A stretch of 64,000 nucleotides of DNA from Dehalococcoidia bacterium (GTDB taxonomy: Bacteria; Chloroflexota; Dehalococcoidia; Lucifugimonadales; Australimonadaceae): the NCBI GenBank assembly GCA_022820645.1, contig JAJEFD010000017.1:62001-126000 (forward strand), in the 5' to 3' direction. Made by a program: the position numbers and the translations under genes. The stretch's first letter is position 1. Each line of letters opens with the position of its first letter. Below the pieces are notes generated by a model, which saw nothing but the letters and a program-made list of their open reading frames with translations, was not told the origin of the DNA and ran no database searches. This document shows, piece after piece, positions 17,127-26,032 of the stretch.

Positions 17127-19733
17127 TCAGGCGCGCGATGCGAGCCAGGCTCCCGCTGTGTCCGCATTCAGCTCCAGCCACTTCGTGTTGAGCCGGATGC
17201 TCTCCAGGGACTGCTGGATGGAGCGCGCGGCAGACGGGGCGGGGTGCATCTCGAAGAACTCACGTGTTTCCGCCTCGCGTTCCGCACTGGCGAACCCGGC
17301 CGCGATGCCCACGAGGCGCATGATGGCGAACCCGCCCTTGCCGTAGCGCCGGTCAAGCTCGGCCCAGTTGTCCTGCACGAACTTCCACGTCTGCTCGCGC
17401 CCATCGGGGCTTGCCCCCGCCTGGATCAGGACGATAGGCGTGTCCTGCGAGCGCACACGGTCGCTCAGCGCGCTGTCCAGCAGGTCGGCGAGGAGCGCGC
17501 TGTCCCGCGTGCGCGTCAGCGCGCCGAGAACGCGCACCTTCTCCTCGTGCAGGTCGGCGGCGTCGTAGAGGCGCCAGAGCGCATCGGCGACGTCACGTCC
17601 CGACTGCTGCGACGACAGCCCGAAAGCTGCTGCGCGCATGTCGGGCACGAGCGTCCGTTCGCCGCTGGCGTGCCTGCGGAACCGCGTCAGCGCCTCGGCG
17701 AGTGTGGCCTCGTCCCCATATCCCCCGAACTGGTTGATGACGATGCTGCGCCGCAGCGATTCGAGGTGTCCGTCGCCGGGCTGGGCGTCCCAGCCCACCT
17801 GCGCCGCGATACGCGCGAACAGCGAGCGCGCGTACGTGCGGAACGCGTCGAGGTGCGGCGTGGACGCGAGGAGGTTCTCCAACCCGCGCAGGTTCGCCGC
17901 GAGGTCTCCCCATACGATGGCGTCCGTCTCGCCGACGAACGACTCGGCCACCTCCAGGAACACGGTCGCGGGCAGATGGCCGGATTTCACCAGCGCATAG
18001 GCGTCGTTCTGCAGGCCGAGACGGTCGACCGGCGGCAGCGCGCCTGCCGCGATCGCCTCACCGAGCCTGCGCCACTCCTCCTCAGCGTAGGCGACGCGGA
18101 AGAAGCCGGTCTGCCCCGCGTTGAGCTTCACCCAGTCCGTGCCTGCGCCGGTCGCGAATCGGGCGCCCTCACCAGAAAGAACGTGCTTGGAAGGCGCTCC
18201 GTTCCCGCCGTGCGCTATCGAGACGGGCACGGGCCAGAGCGCTGCGTCGGCAGTCTCGCCGAGCAGGTGGTCGTAGAGGAACCGGGACTGCGCGACATCG
18301 GCTTCCGTCCTCTCTGTGCCCCGCGCTATCTCCGCAGTGAGCACGGGGTAGCCGGTCTGCTTTATCCAGGCCTCCATCAGCGAAACGACCGGCACGCCGA
18401 GCCCGAGGCCTTCTGCCTCCGCCGCAGTGTTGATCGCGTCCCACAGGTGCGCCCCACGCGCGTTACCGTACGCGTGGTTGCTCAGGTAGGCGTGCAGTCC
18501 CTTGCGAAAGGTCTCGGGTCCGACGTAGTCCTCCAGCATGCGGAGGACGGAGCCGCCCTTGCTGTAACTGATGGCATCGAACAGCTCGCGTATCTCGGCG
18601 GGGTCGTCCACGTTGGCTTCGATGGGGTGGGAGTTGCGCAGGCCGTCCAGTCCGAGCGCGGCATTCGTGTCATGGGAGACGAACTGCGTCCACATCTCCC
18701 ATTCCGGGTAGAGATGGTCGACCGTCTTGTCGCCCATCCACGATGCGAACGATTCGTTGAGCCAGAGGTCGTCCCACCACTCCATCGTCACGAGGTCGCC
18801 GAACCACATGTGCGCCATCTCGTGCGCGACGACTTCCAGTATCCGCTGTTTCGCCTGCGGCGCGGAGTTCTCCGGGTCGTACAGCAGCGCGGTCTCGCGG
18901 TAGGTGATCGCGCCCCAGTTCTCCATCGCACCCGCGGCGAAGTCCGGCACGGCGATGTGGTCCATCTTCGCCAGGGGATACGGGATGCCGAAGTAGTCGT
19001 TCATGTAGCGGAGCGCGGCGATGCTGTTCTCCAGCGCGAAGCGGCCCAGCTCCTCCTTGCCGCGCGTCGCCCAGACCCGCACGAGCGTGCCGTCGTCCGC
19101 GTTGCCCTCGACGCACGCCATGTCGCCCACGATGAACGCGAGCAGGTAGGTGGACATCGCGGGCGAACGTTCGAACGTGACGGCCTTGCGTCCGCCCGAG
19201 GCAGGCCCGGTGGAAGCGATGGGCATGTTGGAGATGGCCTCCAACTCCTCCGGCACGACCAGCGTGACGTCGAACGTTGCCTTCACCTGGGGTTCGTCCC
19301 AGCAGGGGAATGCGCGCCGGGCGTCCGTTGCCTCGAACTGCGTCGTCGCGAGACGACGCTCAACGCCGTCGCTGTCCACATAGGTGCTGCGGTAGAAGCC
19401 GCGCAACTGGTCGTTCAACTCGCCAGTGAAGTCGAGGCGCAACACCACGCGTCCCGCCGGGAGCGGCGACGCGAAACGCAGCGTCACGCGCTCCTGCTCC
19501 TCATCGTGCTCGATCGCGCCCGCCTCTGATTCGGCACCCGCCGCTTCTGCTACGGCTCGGGAGACATTCAGCTCGGACGCGTTCAGCGTCACCTCGGACG
19601 TTGGCGACGCCACCGTCACCTCGATCTCTTCACGTCCCGCGAACGTGAACGCGGCGAGGTCGGGCTCCAGCGTCAGGCGGTAGTGCACCGGACGGACGTT
19701 CTCCGGCAGGCGTGTGGACGGCGTCGTGGTCAT
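17127..19733 (-). CDS. M1 family zinc aminopeptidase
   Basis: An 868-aa cytoplasmic-type aminopeptidase that removes N-terminal residues from peptides. The exopeptidase motif GAMEN (268-272) and zinc site HEMAH (304-308) with the distal Glu in NESFAS (327) are complete. The ERAP1-like C-terminal helical domain (about 530-860) is present, so the length is full. No signal peptide is seen. It resembles the puromycin-sensitive/tricorn-interacting-factor branch rather than E. coli PepN. Transcribed alone, with tRNA-Arg on the same strand upstream. Confidence 0.92.
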   Translation of the reverse strand: MTTTPSTRLPENVRPVHYRLTLEPDLAAFTFAGREEIEVTVASPTSEVTLNASELNVSRAVAEAAGAESEAGAIEHDEEQERVTLRFASPLPAGRVVLRLDFTGELNDQLRGFYRSTYVDSDGVERRLATTQFEATDARRAFPCWDEPQVKATFDVTLVVPEELEAISNMPIASTGPASGGRKAVTFERSPAMSTYLLAFIVGDMACVEGNADDGTLVRVWATRGKEELGRFALENSIAALRYMNDYFGIPYPLAKMDHIAVPDFAAGAMENWGAITYRETALLYDPENSAPQAKQRILEVVAHEMAHMWFGDLVTMEWWDDLWLNESFASWMGDKTVDHLYPEWEMWTQFVSHDTNAALGLDGLRNSHPIEANVDDPAEIRELFDAISYSKGGSVLRMLEDYVGPETFRKGLHAYLSNHAYGNARGAHLWDAINTAAEAEGLGLGVPVVSLMEAWIKQTGYPVLTAEIARGTERTEADVAQSRFLYDHLLGETADAALWPVPVSIAHGGNGAPSKHVLSGEGARFATGAGTDWVKLNAGQTGFFRVAYAEEEWRRLGEAIAAGALPPVDRLGLQNDAYALVKSGHLPATVFLEVAESFVGETDAIVWGDLAANLRGLENLLASTPHLDAFRTYARSLFARIAAQVGWDAQPGDGHLESLRRSIVINQFGGYGDEATLAEALTRFRRHASGERTLVPDMRAAAFGLSSQQSGRDVADALWRLYDAADLHEEKVRVLGALTRTRDSALLADLLDSALSDRVRSQDTPIVLIQAGASPDGREQTWKFVQDNWAELDRRYGKGGFAIMRLVGIAAGFASAEREAETREFFEMHPAPSAARSIQQSLESIRLNTKWLELNADTAGAWLASRA

Positions 19734-19776
19734 GGAAGAACCTCTTGCGGCTCCGGCACAGATCGGAGCGGTACGG

Positions 19777-19851
19777 TGGCACCCCCGGGGAGACTCGAAC
19801 TCCCGCCACCGGCTCCGGAGGCCGGTGCTCTATCCACTGAGCTACGGGGGC
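19777..19851 (-). tRNA. tRNA-Arg (anticodon CCG)
   Basis: The reverse strand folds as a full cloverleaf: acceptor GCCCCCG paired with CGGGGGT, D-arm GCTC...GAGC, anticodon stem CCGGC/GCCGG with loop CTCCGGA giving anticodon CCG, T-arm with GGTTCGAGTC-type loop. CCA is encoded at the 3' end. It decodes CGG. Confidence 0.95.
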
Positions 19852-19859
19852 ATGGGGCA

Positions 19860-19865
19860 AGTATA
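19860..19865 (-). promoter_or_regulatory. Candidate -10 box for tRNA-Arg
   Basis: TATACT on the reverse strand, 9 nt upstream of the tRNA 5' end. The -35 region is not convincing. Confidence 0.4.
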
Positions 19866-19991
19866 GCCTACAGTCGCGTCACCGGCGTATCGCCAAACAG
19901 AGCGTCGCCGTGTATGCTTGTCCCGTGCGCTCCCCGGCGACGCCGCGCCCGGCGGTTGCACGGAAGCGCCTTACAAGCGCGTCGAAAAGTA

Positions 19992-20020
19992 TTGACCTGA
20001 GAGTATCGCCTTACTATGAT
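19992..20020 (+). promoter_or_regulatory. Strong promoter of the collagen-like lipoprotein gene
   Basis: TTGACC (19992-19997), exactly 17 nt, then TATGAT (20015-20020). Transcription from about 20027 gives a leader of about 93 nt before ATG 20120. Apart from this promoter and the tRNA-Arg gene I see nothing in the gene-free stretch 19734-20119. Confidence 0.75.
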
Positions 20021-20119
20021 TCATGACGGTTGTTCGTAAAGGACTTGATGGTGGTGGGCTTCAGACAGAAGAAGCTGACCCCCGGATGGCCACCTCGTAC
20101 GATTCGGAAAGGGGGTTCG

Positions 20120-20662
20120 ATGAACCGCTTCAGCCTCAAGAGCATGTCCCTGGTAATCCTCGTGGCAATCTTCGGCCTGCTGCTGGCCGCTTGCACGGGC
20201 CCTGAAGGCCCTGCCGGCTCGCAAGGCCCCGCCGGCCCCGCTGGTCCCGCTGGCGCTGCTGGCGCTCAAGGTCCCGCTGGCGCTGCTGGCGCAGACGGCG
20301 CGGATGGTAGTGACGGCGCGGACGGCGCTCCCGGTACACCCGGCGTCCCCGGCGTCCCCGGCGTTCCAGGCGTCGACGGTGACTCGTCGACCGCAGGCGT
20401 CACGCTGGTCCGCAACAACTTCGCAGCCGACTTACCCGTCAGCACGACCGCTGCACTCACTGGCTTTGAAGACGGCGAGAGCATCGAAGTAACCCTTATG
20501 GCCGAGGACGGCAGCTCGACGTCCCTCGGTTCAGCAACCGCCAATGCCGGTGGAATGGCATCCGTCGATGTCCGACACGACGGTCTGGGTGCAGGCATGT
20601 ACTCGGTCGAGGCTGTCGGCGACGGTGGCGGCAAGGCGAGCACCGCGCTCTTCGTCAAGTAA
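20120..20662 (+). CDS. Collagen-like lipoprotein
   Basis: A 180-aa protein; ATG 20120 is chosen because it opens a classic signal peptide ending in lipobox Leu-Ala-Ala-Cys (Cys25). Residues 27-89 are 21 uninterrupted Gly-X-Y triplets, first Pro/Ala-rich, then Asp-rich, then Val-Pro-rich, as in bacterial collagen-like proteins that form triple helices. The C-terminal part (about 90-180) is a small all-beta-looking domain, which may trimerise or bind ligands. I infer a lipid-anchored surface stalk. It has its own strong promoter and a clear terminator, so it is monocistronic. Low-complexity GC-rich DNA encodes the triplets. Confidence 0.85.
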   Translation: MNRFSLKSMSLVILVAIFGLLLAACTGPEGPAGSQGPAGPAGPAGAAGAQGPAGAAGADGADGSDGADGAPGTPGVPGVPGVPGVDGDSSTAGVTLVRNNFAADLPVSTTAALTGFEDGESIEVTLMAEDGSSTSLGSATANAGGMASVDVRHDGLGAGMYSVEAVGDGGGKASTALFVK

Positions 20663-20693
20663 CCCCCAACGTAGAGCGAACAAGGCACAACAG

Positions 20694-20730
20694 AGAAGAG
20701 GCCCGGATTCGTCCGAGGCCTCTTCTTGTT
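20694..20730 (+). terminator. Rho-independent terminator after the collagen-like gene
   Basis: A perfect 10-bp stem, AGAAGAGGCC (20694-20703) with GGCCTCTTCT (20717-20726), 13-nt loop, followed by TGTT. The A-rich 5' side could make it work for the opposite strand too, where the corC-like gene ends. Confidence 0.8.
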
Positions 20731-20993
20731 GCGCTCTGCACAGAGGGCTCCGCCCGTAGAATGCTATGCAGCGGCGCCTGGCAGCACGGTTCTTCAACCG
20801 CACGCAACGAACGACTCCGGAGGGCAACACCCGGCCTGTAGGCACAGGAGCGCAAGCGAGTGGTCCTGCAGGTTCACCGCGAACCATCCCCCTCAGGCCG
20901 ATAGCAGTCGCTGATGAGAAGCGATGAGAGACAGTTCACGGTGGACCGGAGCCGACGAGGTTTACACGAACGGTTCTGGAGCAGTTGAAGCCC
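20731..20993. other. Gene-free stretch with potential RNA structure
   Basis: About 260 bp between the terminator and the 3' end of the corC-like gene has no convincing coding frame. It contains nested inverted repeats: CCTGTAGG (20835-20842) with CCTGCAGG (20865-20872), and GGTTC/GAACC (20871-20885). It does not match the RNase P, tmRNA, 6S or riboswitch consensus patterns I could recall. It could be a small RNA gene or simply decayed sequence. Confidence 0.3.
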
Positions 20994-22274
20994 CTAGTCC
21001 GAATCCCCCGCCGACACTTCCACAGGAGCGGGCGCGACCTTAACTCGCTTCACGCGGCGGCCGATCGTCGTCATCACGCGCAGTTCCAGTCCGCTCTCCA
21101 CCACGAGATCGCCCACCGCGGGAACCTTGCCCAGACGGCTGAACAGCAGGCCACCGACGGTGTCGAACCCGTCACCCTCGACCGCAACGCCGAACGTCTC
21201 GCTGAAATCGTCGACCGGCATCTTTGCCTCGACGAGCGCAGCGTCGTCGGACAGCCACTGTATGTCCGGCTGGCCCTTGTCGAACTCGTCCTCTATCTCC
21301 CCGACGATCTCCTCGATGAGGTCCTCAACCGTAACTATGCCGACCGTGCTCCCGTACTCGTCGACGACGATAGCCATGTGGATGCGGCGCGCCTGGAACT
21401 CGGTGAGCATCTCGTCCACCCGCTTGCTTTCCGGAACGTAGAAGGCAGGCCGCATGAGGTCGCGTAACTGCTGGTCCTGAACGCCGGCCAGAGCGGCAGC
21501 GAGCAGGTCCCGGCTGTAGAGGATGCCGATGATGTTGTCCGGAACGTCCTCGTAAACGGGCAAGCGGCTGTGGCCGCTGTCCAGCATCCGCGTCGCGGCG
21601 CGCTCGATGGACGTGCCCGCCTCCACGCTGACGATGTCGACACGCGGGGCCATGATCTCCCGCACCAGCGTTTCGTCCAGTTGGAGGATCGCGTGGATCA
21701 TCTCCTGCTCGTGATGCTCCAGCTGCTCGTCCGCTATCTCCTCGTGCACGTCCCGGACGGGGCTGCCATTCTCGGCACCGTTGCTCCCCCCCTGCTCGGC
21801 CTCCTGCTCACCCCCGGCGAAACGCAGGCCCGATCGGAAGAACCGCCGGATGGGCAGCAGCGGCCACAACAACGTCTGTCCTATCGCCCAGAAGATGAGC
21901 AACTGCGTCACCGGCAGGCGTTCCACCATGTACTTCACCAGGGGAACCAGCAACAGCAGCAGGAGCCACAGGCCGATGAGTACTCCGGCCATAGCCGTCC
22001 AATGCAGCGAGAAAACCCGCATGACCAGCGCCAGCGCAGACGCCGAGATGGCTGCTGCGCTCATGAGCAACAGCAGCGAGACCAGCTCCTCATACGCCTG
22101 ACGCCTGGTACGAAGATGACGCACCGCCGACGCGCTGGGGCCCCACCGGGGCAGGGCATCGCGCACTGCTGCGCGCCTCAGCAGGGGCAGCCCCGCAACT
22201 CCCGCGTGCAGCCCCATGAAACTCATTACCGAAAGAACCAACAGGATCGCTAATGCCGTATCGCCGCTATCCAA
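20994..22274 (-). CDS. CorC/HlyC-type transporter-associated protein with CBS pair
   Basis: A 426-aa protein starting at TTG 22274, chosen because a strong AGGAGGAGGGG lies 7 nt upstream and the frame overlaps the glmU stop. The N-terminal third has about four hydrophobic helices, although the DUF21/CNNM signature is not strongly conserved. A tandem CBS domain pair (about 205-325: IMAPRVDIVSVEAGTS..., MAIVVDEYGSTVGIVTVEDLIEEIVGEI) and a C-terminal CorC_HlyC domain (about 345-420) follow. Family members are linked to Mg2+/Co2+ efflux and resistance. Translationally coupled to glmU. Confidence 0.85.
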   Translation of the reverse strand: MDSGDTALAILLVLSVMSFMGLHAGVAGLPLLRRAAVRDALPRWGPSASAVRHLRTRRQAYEELVSLLLLMSAAAISASALALVMRVFSLHWTAMAGVLIGLWLLLLLLVPLVKYMVERLPVTQLLIFWAIGQTLLWPLLPIRRFFRSGLRFAGGEQEAEQGGSNGAENGSPVRDVHEEIADEQLEHHEQEMIHAILQLDETLVREIMAPRVDIVSVEAGTSIERAATRMLDSGHSRLPVYEDVPDNIIGILYSRDLLAAALAGVQDQQLRDLMRPAFYVPESKRVDEMLTEFQARRIHMAIVVDEYGSTVGIVTVEDLIEEIVGEIEDEFDKGQPDIQWLSDDAALVEAKMPVDDFSETFGVAVEGDGFDTVGGLLFSRLGKVPAVGDLVVESGLELRVMTTIGRRVKRVKVAPAPVEVSAGDSD

Positions 22275-23676
22275 GGGATATCCCCTCCTCCTTCTGTACA
22301 AGCGCCCTTTCACTTCTCATGCCCAGCGGTCTCGCGGGCACCCCCACGACCCGTTCTCCGGGAGGCACGTCTCTGTTGACGACCGCGCCTGCCCCGGTAA
22401 CGGCTCCCGCCCCCACTTTCACCGGCGCGATCAGAAGACTGTCGCTGCCGATAAAGGCGCCCTCTCCTATCTCTGTTTCGTGCTTGAGCACTCCGTCGAA
22501 GTTACACGTAACCGTACCCGCTCCGATGTTTGCGTGCGCCCCAACCACCGCATCGCCGATGTAGCTGAAGTGTCCCACGTGCGCTCCGGAGCAGATGCGG
22601 CTCGCCTTGATCTCCACGTGCGAACCTACGTACGCATCCTCCTCCAGCACACACCCCGGACGGATATGGGAGAAGGGCCCTACATTGACCCGCGGCCCCA
22701 GTATCGATCCCTCTACGACAGCGGGTCCCACGTGCACGTCAGGTCCGACCTCTGCATCCCGTAGCTGCGCATTCGGCCCCAACGAGGCTCCGCGCGCTAC
22801 TCTCGATGCACCGCGGATAGAGGTGTTCGGGTACACCGTAACGTCCTGTCCCAGTTGCACGGTCGCATCGAGATACACCGTCGCCGGATCGACGAGCGTG
22901 GCGCCTCCGGCCATCGCAGCGTCCCGTAAGCGGCGTTGGGCCGCCGCCTCCACACGTGCGAGGTCCTGGCGGCCATTCACGCTCAGCGCTTCGTCCTTGT
23001 CCTGCGTAACGTACGCCTCCACGCGCTTACCGTCCGCGACAGCGCGGGAGATCAGGTCTGTCAGGTAGTACTCGCCACCGGGGCGCGGCTTCAACTGACC
23101 CAGAGCCCGGCGAAGCCACCGAGCTTCGAAGGCGTACACCCCGACGTTCACCTCCACCTCGCCCTTCCGGGGCATCGGGGTGTCATCGGCCTCCAGCACC
23201 CCTATGGGCTTGCCGCGCGCGCCTCGCTGCAGGCGTCCGATCTGCTGAGCGGCTGCTGCTTCCATCGAACAGCAGAGAAGCGTAGCAGTCGCCCTTCGGC
23301 GCTCGTGCAACGCAGCCAGCGCCTGCACCGTCTCCTTGCGGACGAGCGGCACGTCGCCATTGACCACGAGTACGTGCTGGGACTCAGGAGGGACGGCGAT
23401 AACCGCCGTAGCCAGCGCATGGCCCGTACCGAGGGGGTCCGGCTGTTCGACGCACTCCACATCCCCGCCGACCGCCAACGAGACCTCTGCGCGGTCTGCG
23501 GGACGCGCCACGACGATGACGTCATTCGCATCCGTGAATCGCGCCGCTTCAGTAGCGTGAGAGACCATCGGGACGCCCGCTACGGTATGCAGGACTTTAG
23601 GCCGGGACGACCTCATTCGAGTGCCCCTGCCCGCTGCCAGCACGATGGCTGTCCAAGCACCCATCTTTGTGTGCAT
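22267..23676 (-). CDS. glmU: Bifunctional N-acetylglucosamine-1-P uridyltransferase / glucosamine-1-P acetyltransferase
   Basis: A 469-aa enzyme that makes UDP-GlcNAc for peptidoglycan. The N-terminal pyrophosphorylase domain has LAAGRGTRMRSSRPKVLH (about 14-31) and GDVPLV; the C-terminal left-handed beta helix shows hexapeptide repeats from about 260, including NIGAGTVTCNFDG near residue 385 used in acetyl transfer. A second in-frame ATG lies four codons in. The acetyl-CoA end is followed by a short tail that overlaps the next gene. Read from its own promoter, divergent from tRNA-Ser. Confidence 0.95.
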   Translation of the reverse strand: MHTKMGAWTAIVLAAGRGTRMRSSRPKVLHTVAGVPMVSHATEAARFTDANDVIVVARPADRAEVSLAVGGDVECVEQPDPLGTGHALATAVIAVPPESQHVLVVNGDVPLVRKETVQALAALHERRRATATLLCCSMEAAAAQQIGRLQRGARGKPIGVLEADDTPMPRKGEVEVNVGVYAFEARWLRRALGQLKPRPGGEYYLTDLISRAVADGKRVEAYVTQDKDEALSVNGRQDLARVEAAAQRRLRDAAMAGGATLVDPATVYLDATVQLGQDVTVYPNTSIRGASRVARGASLGPNAQLRDAEVGPDVHVGPAVVEGSILGPRVNVGPFSHIRPGCVLEEDAYVGSHVEIKASRICSGAHVGHFSYIGDAVVGAHANIGAGTVTCNFDGVLKHETEIGEGAFIGSDSLLIAPVKVGAGAVTGAGAVVNRDVPPGERVVGVPARPLGMRSERALVQKEEGISLG

Positions 23677-23799
23677 CGGCGACCGACCCCGGTCGCGAGC
23701 CCTCTTTCTCCTCTACGGACGGACTCTCGCCGCCGTCCTGCCACGCGGCCCCCTGACGCGCCCGGGATGCCGCTGGAATAGCTTCGCCAAACACTTGCG

Positions 23800-23829
23800 A
23801 TGGTACGGATGGGATTAATGGAGTGTCAA
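23800..23829 (-). promoter_or_regulatory. Promoter of glmU
   Basis: On the reverse strand: consensus TTGACA (23829-23824), 18-nt spacer, TACCAT (23805-23800). The leader to the glmU start is about 115 nt. Confidence 0.6.
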
Positions 23830-23873
23830 GGAAACGATGACCGGCCTGCCGCAGCCGGCGCCGGCGGGCATGA

Positions 23874-23879
23874 TAGAAT
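23874..23879 (+). promoter_or_regulatory. Extended -10 promoter of the tRNA-Ser pair
   Basis: TGATAGAAT: TAGAAT with an upstream TG, 10 nt before the tRNA 5' end at 23890. No -35 match is visible, as expected for an extended -10 promoter. Confidence 0.45.
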
Positions 23880-23889
23880 CTCTGGATAC

Positions 23890-23980
23890 GGAGAGATGGC
23901 TGAGCGGTTTAAGGCGGCGGTCTCGAAAACCGTTGTGGGGGCTTCCTCCACCGTGGGTTCGAATCCCACTCTCTCCGCCA
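23890..23980 (+). tRNA. tRNA-Ser (anticodon CGA)
   Basis: A 91-nt class II tRNA with long variable arm: acceptor GGAGAGA, anticodon stem GCGGT/ACCGT with loop CTCGAAA (anticodon CGA), T-loop GGTTCGAATCCC, and encoded CCA. It decodes UCG. Confidence 0.95.
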
Positions 23981-24038
23981 GACACTGCACAGCTACGAGC
24001 CGGATGGGTTTCTGCGTCCGGCTCGGCTCACGCAGCGC

Positions 24039-24129
24039 GGAGAGGTGCCGGAGTGGCCGAACGGGCACGACTGGAAATCGTGTAGGGGCCGAAAGTCTCT
24101 CGCGGGTTCGAATCCCGCCCTCTCCGCCA
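24039..24129 (+). tRNA. tRNA-Ser (anticodon GGA)
   Basis: A 91-nt class II tRNA, acceptor GGAGAGG, anticodon loop CTGGAAA (anticodon GGA), long variable arm, GGTTCGAATCCC T-arm and encoded CCA. It decodes UCC and UCU. It lies 58 bp after the first tRNA-Ser and is probably co-transcribed. Confidence 0.95.
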
Positions 24130-24203
24130 GTTTGTGACATCAGCCCCTGTACCTGCGCTCCCGCATCCGCAAGAATAGCCTCACTATCCACGGACGGACG
24201 TTC

Positions 24204-24869
24204 ATGCAACTCATCTCGGTAAACGTCGCCAAGCCCCAGCTCCTGACGGGAACCGCCAGGGGCGACGTGATGTCGTCCATCCACAAGCGGCCTGTCGAAG
24301 GCCCCGCGATGGTGCGCCGCCTCAACGTAGACGGCGACGCCCAGGGCGACCCCACCGTCCATGGCGGCCCGGACGCTGCGGTCTACGTCTACGCGTTCGA
24401 GGACTACGCCTTCTGGACGACGCAGCTGAAACGCGAACTCGCCTCCTTCGGGTGGTTCGGCGAAAACCTCACCGTTCAGGGTGCGTCATCCGACGTGATG
24501 TGCTTCGGCGACATCTGGCGCGTCGGCGATGCATTGCTGCAGGTAACGGAGCCGCGATCACCCTGCTACAAGCTGGACCACAAGATGGGGATACGCTACT
24601 TCGCGGCACGTTTCAGGCGCAGCGGCCGCGTCGGCTTCTACAACCGCGTCCTGGAGGAAGGGCCCGTGCAGGCAGGCGACGAAGCAACACTCGTCGAGCC
24701 GCACCCGGCCCGTGTTTCCATACGCCTGCTGAGCGACGTGCGCCATGCCGAAGGCGTAACCATGGAAGACGTCGAGCGCGTCCTCGCAGTGGAGGATCTC
24801 CCCCCGGACCAGCGGCGTCACGCGGAGCGCAGGATGCGGCGGATCAGGCGGATGCAGGGCAAACGATGA
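24204..24869 (+). CDS. MOSC domain-containing protein (YiiM-like)
   Basis: A 221-aa protein of the MOSC family, the sulfur-carrier domain shared with molybdenum-cofactor sulfurase C-termini. It shows VHGGPDAAVYVYAFEDYAFW (about 52-71), FGENLTV, and the conserved Cys in RSPCYKLD. The C-terminal helical segment rich in Arg fits the 3-alpha domain of the YiiM group. It may deliver sulfur or handle N-hydroxylated bases, as YiiM does; the exact substrate is open. Its stop overlaps the dprA ATG by 4 bp. The window also encodes a molybdenum hydroxylase subunit near 38 kb, a possible but unproven link. Confidence 0.85.
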   Translation: MQLISVNVAKPQLLTGTARGDVMSSIHKRPVEGPAMVRRLNVDGDAQGDPTVHGGPDAAVYVYAFEDYAFWTTQLKRELASFGWFGENLTVQGASSDVMCFGDIWRVGDALLQVTEPRSPCYKLDHKMGIRYFAARFRRSGRVGFYNRVLEEGPVQAGDEATLVEPHPARVSIRLLSDVRHAEGVTMEDVERVLAVEDLPPDQRRHAERRMRRIRRMQGKR

Positions 24870-25990
24870 CAGAGGATGCAGTGACCACCATCGAGCACGA
24901 CCTCCCGTACTGGATAGCCTTTTCGCGCGTACCCACAGTCGGACGGGTCCGCATCGGCCTCCTCGAAGAACGGTTCGGATCGCTCAAGGCCGCGTGGGAA
25001 GCCTCCACGAGTGAACTCGGCGCGTCAGGCCTCACCCCCGCCGTCGTCAGCGCCATCGATCAGGTACGCAGGGTCGTCGAGCCGGAGAGCGAGCTCGAAC
25101 AGGTACGCAACGCCAACGTGAGGGTGCTCACCTGGCACGACTCCGACTACCCACGCCTCTTCCGCAACATGGACGACCCGCCTCCCATCCTGTACGTCAA
25201 GGGAGCCCTGCAACCGGACGACGAGGTGCGCGTCACGGTCGTCGGCACACGCAATCCCACTGCGTATGGCAGGGAGGTAGCGCGGCAACTCGCAAGCGAT
25301 CTGGCCGAGTCCGGCATCGCCGTTGTGAGCGGGCTCGCACGGGGTATCGACGGCATCGCACACGACGCTGCCCTCAGGGCGGGAGGCAGGACGATCGCGG
25401 TCATCGGCTCCGGTCTGGACGTCGTCTACCCGCCCGAGCACCGGTCGCTGTTCGAACGCATCGTGGACAATGGGGCCGTGCTCTCGGAGTACCCGCTCGG
25501 TTCCAAGCCGGAGGCGCGCCACTTCCCCCGGCGCAACCGGCTGCTGAGCGGGCTGGGTCTGGGTGTGCTGGTCGTGGAAGCATCGAAAGACAGCGGTGCA
25601 CGTTCGACCGTCGAGTTCGCGCTGGAACAGAACAGAGAGGTGCTCTGCGTGCCCGGGAGCATCCACTCGCCCGCCAGCGAGCTCACCAACTGGCTCATCC
25701 AGCAGGGCGCGAAGCTCGTGATGCGGGTTGAAGATGTGCTGGAGGAGTTGCACATCGGCGGTGCACCTCGACAGCAGCCGCTTCCCGGCATCTCCGCCGA
25801 TACGGAAGAAGAGGCGCGGCTGCTCGACGTACTCACCCAGGAGCCGCAACACATAGACGAGCTGAGCCGAAGCACCGGCATGTCCATCACGCAGGCCAGC
25901 GGAACGCTCGCCGTCATGGAGATCAAGGGCTCTGTTCTGCAGGTCGGACGCATGAACTACATCCGTGCCAGGGCCGCATCCGTCCGCTAA
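24866..25990 (+). CDS. dprA: DNA processing protein DprA
   Basis: A 374-aa single-stranded-DNA-binding protein that loads RecA during natural transformation. The start ATG 24866 overlaps the MOSC stop (ATGA). N-terminal SAM-like helices (about 15-75), the Rossmann-like core with VVGTRNPTAYG, SGLARGIDGIAH, GSGLDVVYPPEH and HFPRRNRLLSGL, and a C-terminal winged-helix (about 305-370) are all present. Full length. No other competence genes are visible here, so DNA uptake cannot be inferred from this window. Confidence 0.93.
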   Translation: MTEDAVTTIEHDLPYWIAFSRVPTVGRVRIGLLEERFGSLKAAWEASTSELGASGLTPAVVSAIDQVRRVVEPESELEQVRNANVRVLTWHDSDYPRLFRNMDDPPPILYVKGALQPDDEVRVTVVGTRNPTAYGREVARQLASDLAESGIAVVSGLARGIDGIAHDAALRAGGRTIAVIGSGLDVVYPPEHRSLFERIVDNGAVLSEYPLGSKPEARHFPRRNRLLSGLGLGVLVVEASKDSGARSTVEFALEQNREVLCVPGSIHSPASELTNWLIQQGAKLVMRVEDVLEELHIGGAPRQQPLPGISADTEEEARLLDVLTQEPQHIDELSRSTGMSITQASGTLAVMEIKGSVLQVGRMNYIRARAASVR

Positions 25991-25993
25991 CTC

Positions 25994-26024
25994 ACTTGAC
26001 AAGGGCATCGCCTCTGCCCGTATG
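25994..26024 (+). promoter_or_regulatory. Candidate topA promoter, close to the start codon
   Basis: TTGACA (25994-25999), a 19-nt spacer and TATGTT (26019-26024). The ATG at 26033 follows only 8 nt after the -10, implying a very short or absent leader, although GGAAGC could be a weak ribosome-binding site on longer transcripts from upstream. Confidence 0.4.
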
Positions 26025-26032
26025 TTGGAAGC

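Noticed and set aside
17040-19529. 829-codon forward frame opposite the M1 aminopeptidase
   Set aside because: The reverse strand has complete GAMEN and HExxH motifs; the forward frame is a shadow.
20531-20887. Reverse-strand frame near the collagen-like gene
   Set aside because: It crosses a terminator hairpin and the collagen-like gene and has no ribosome-binding site or motif.
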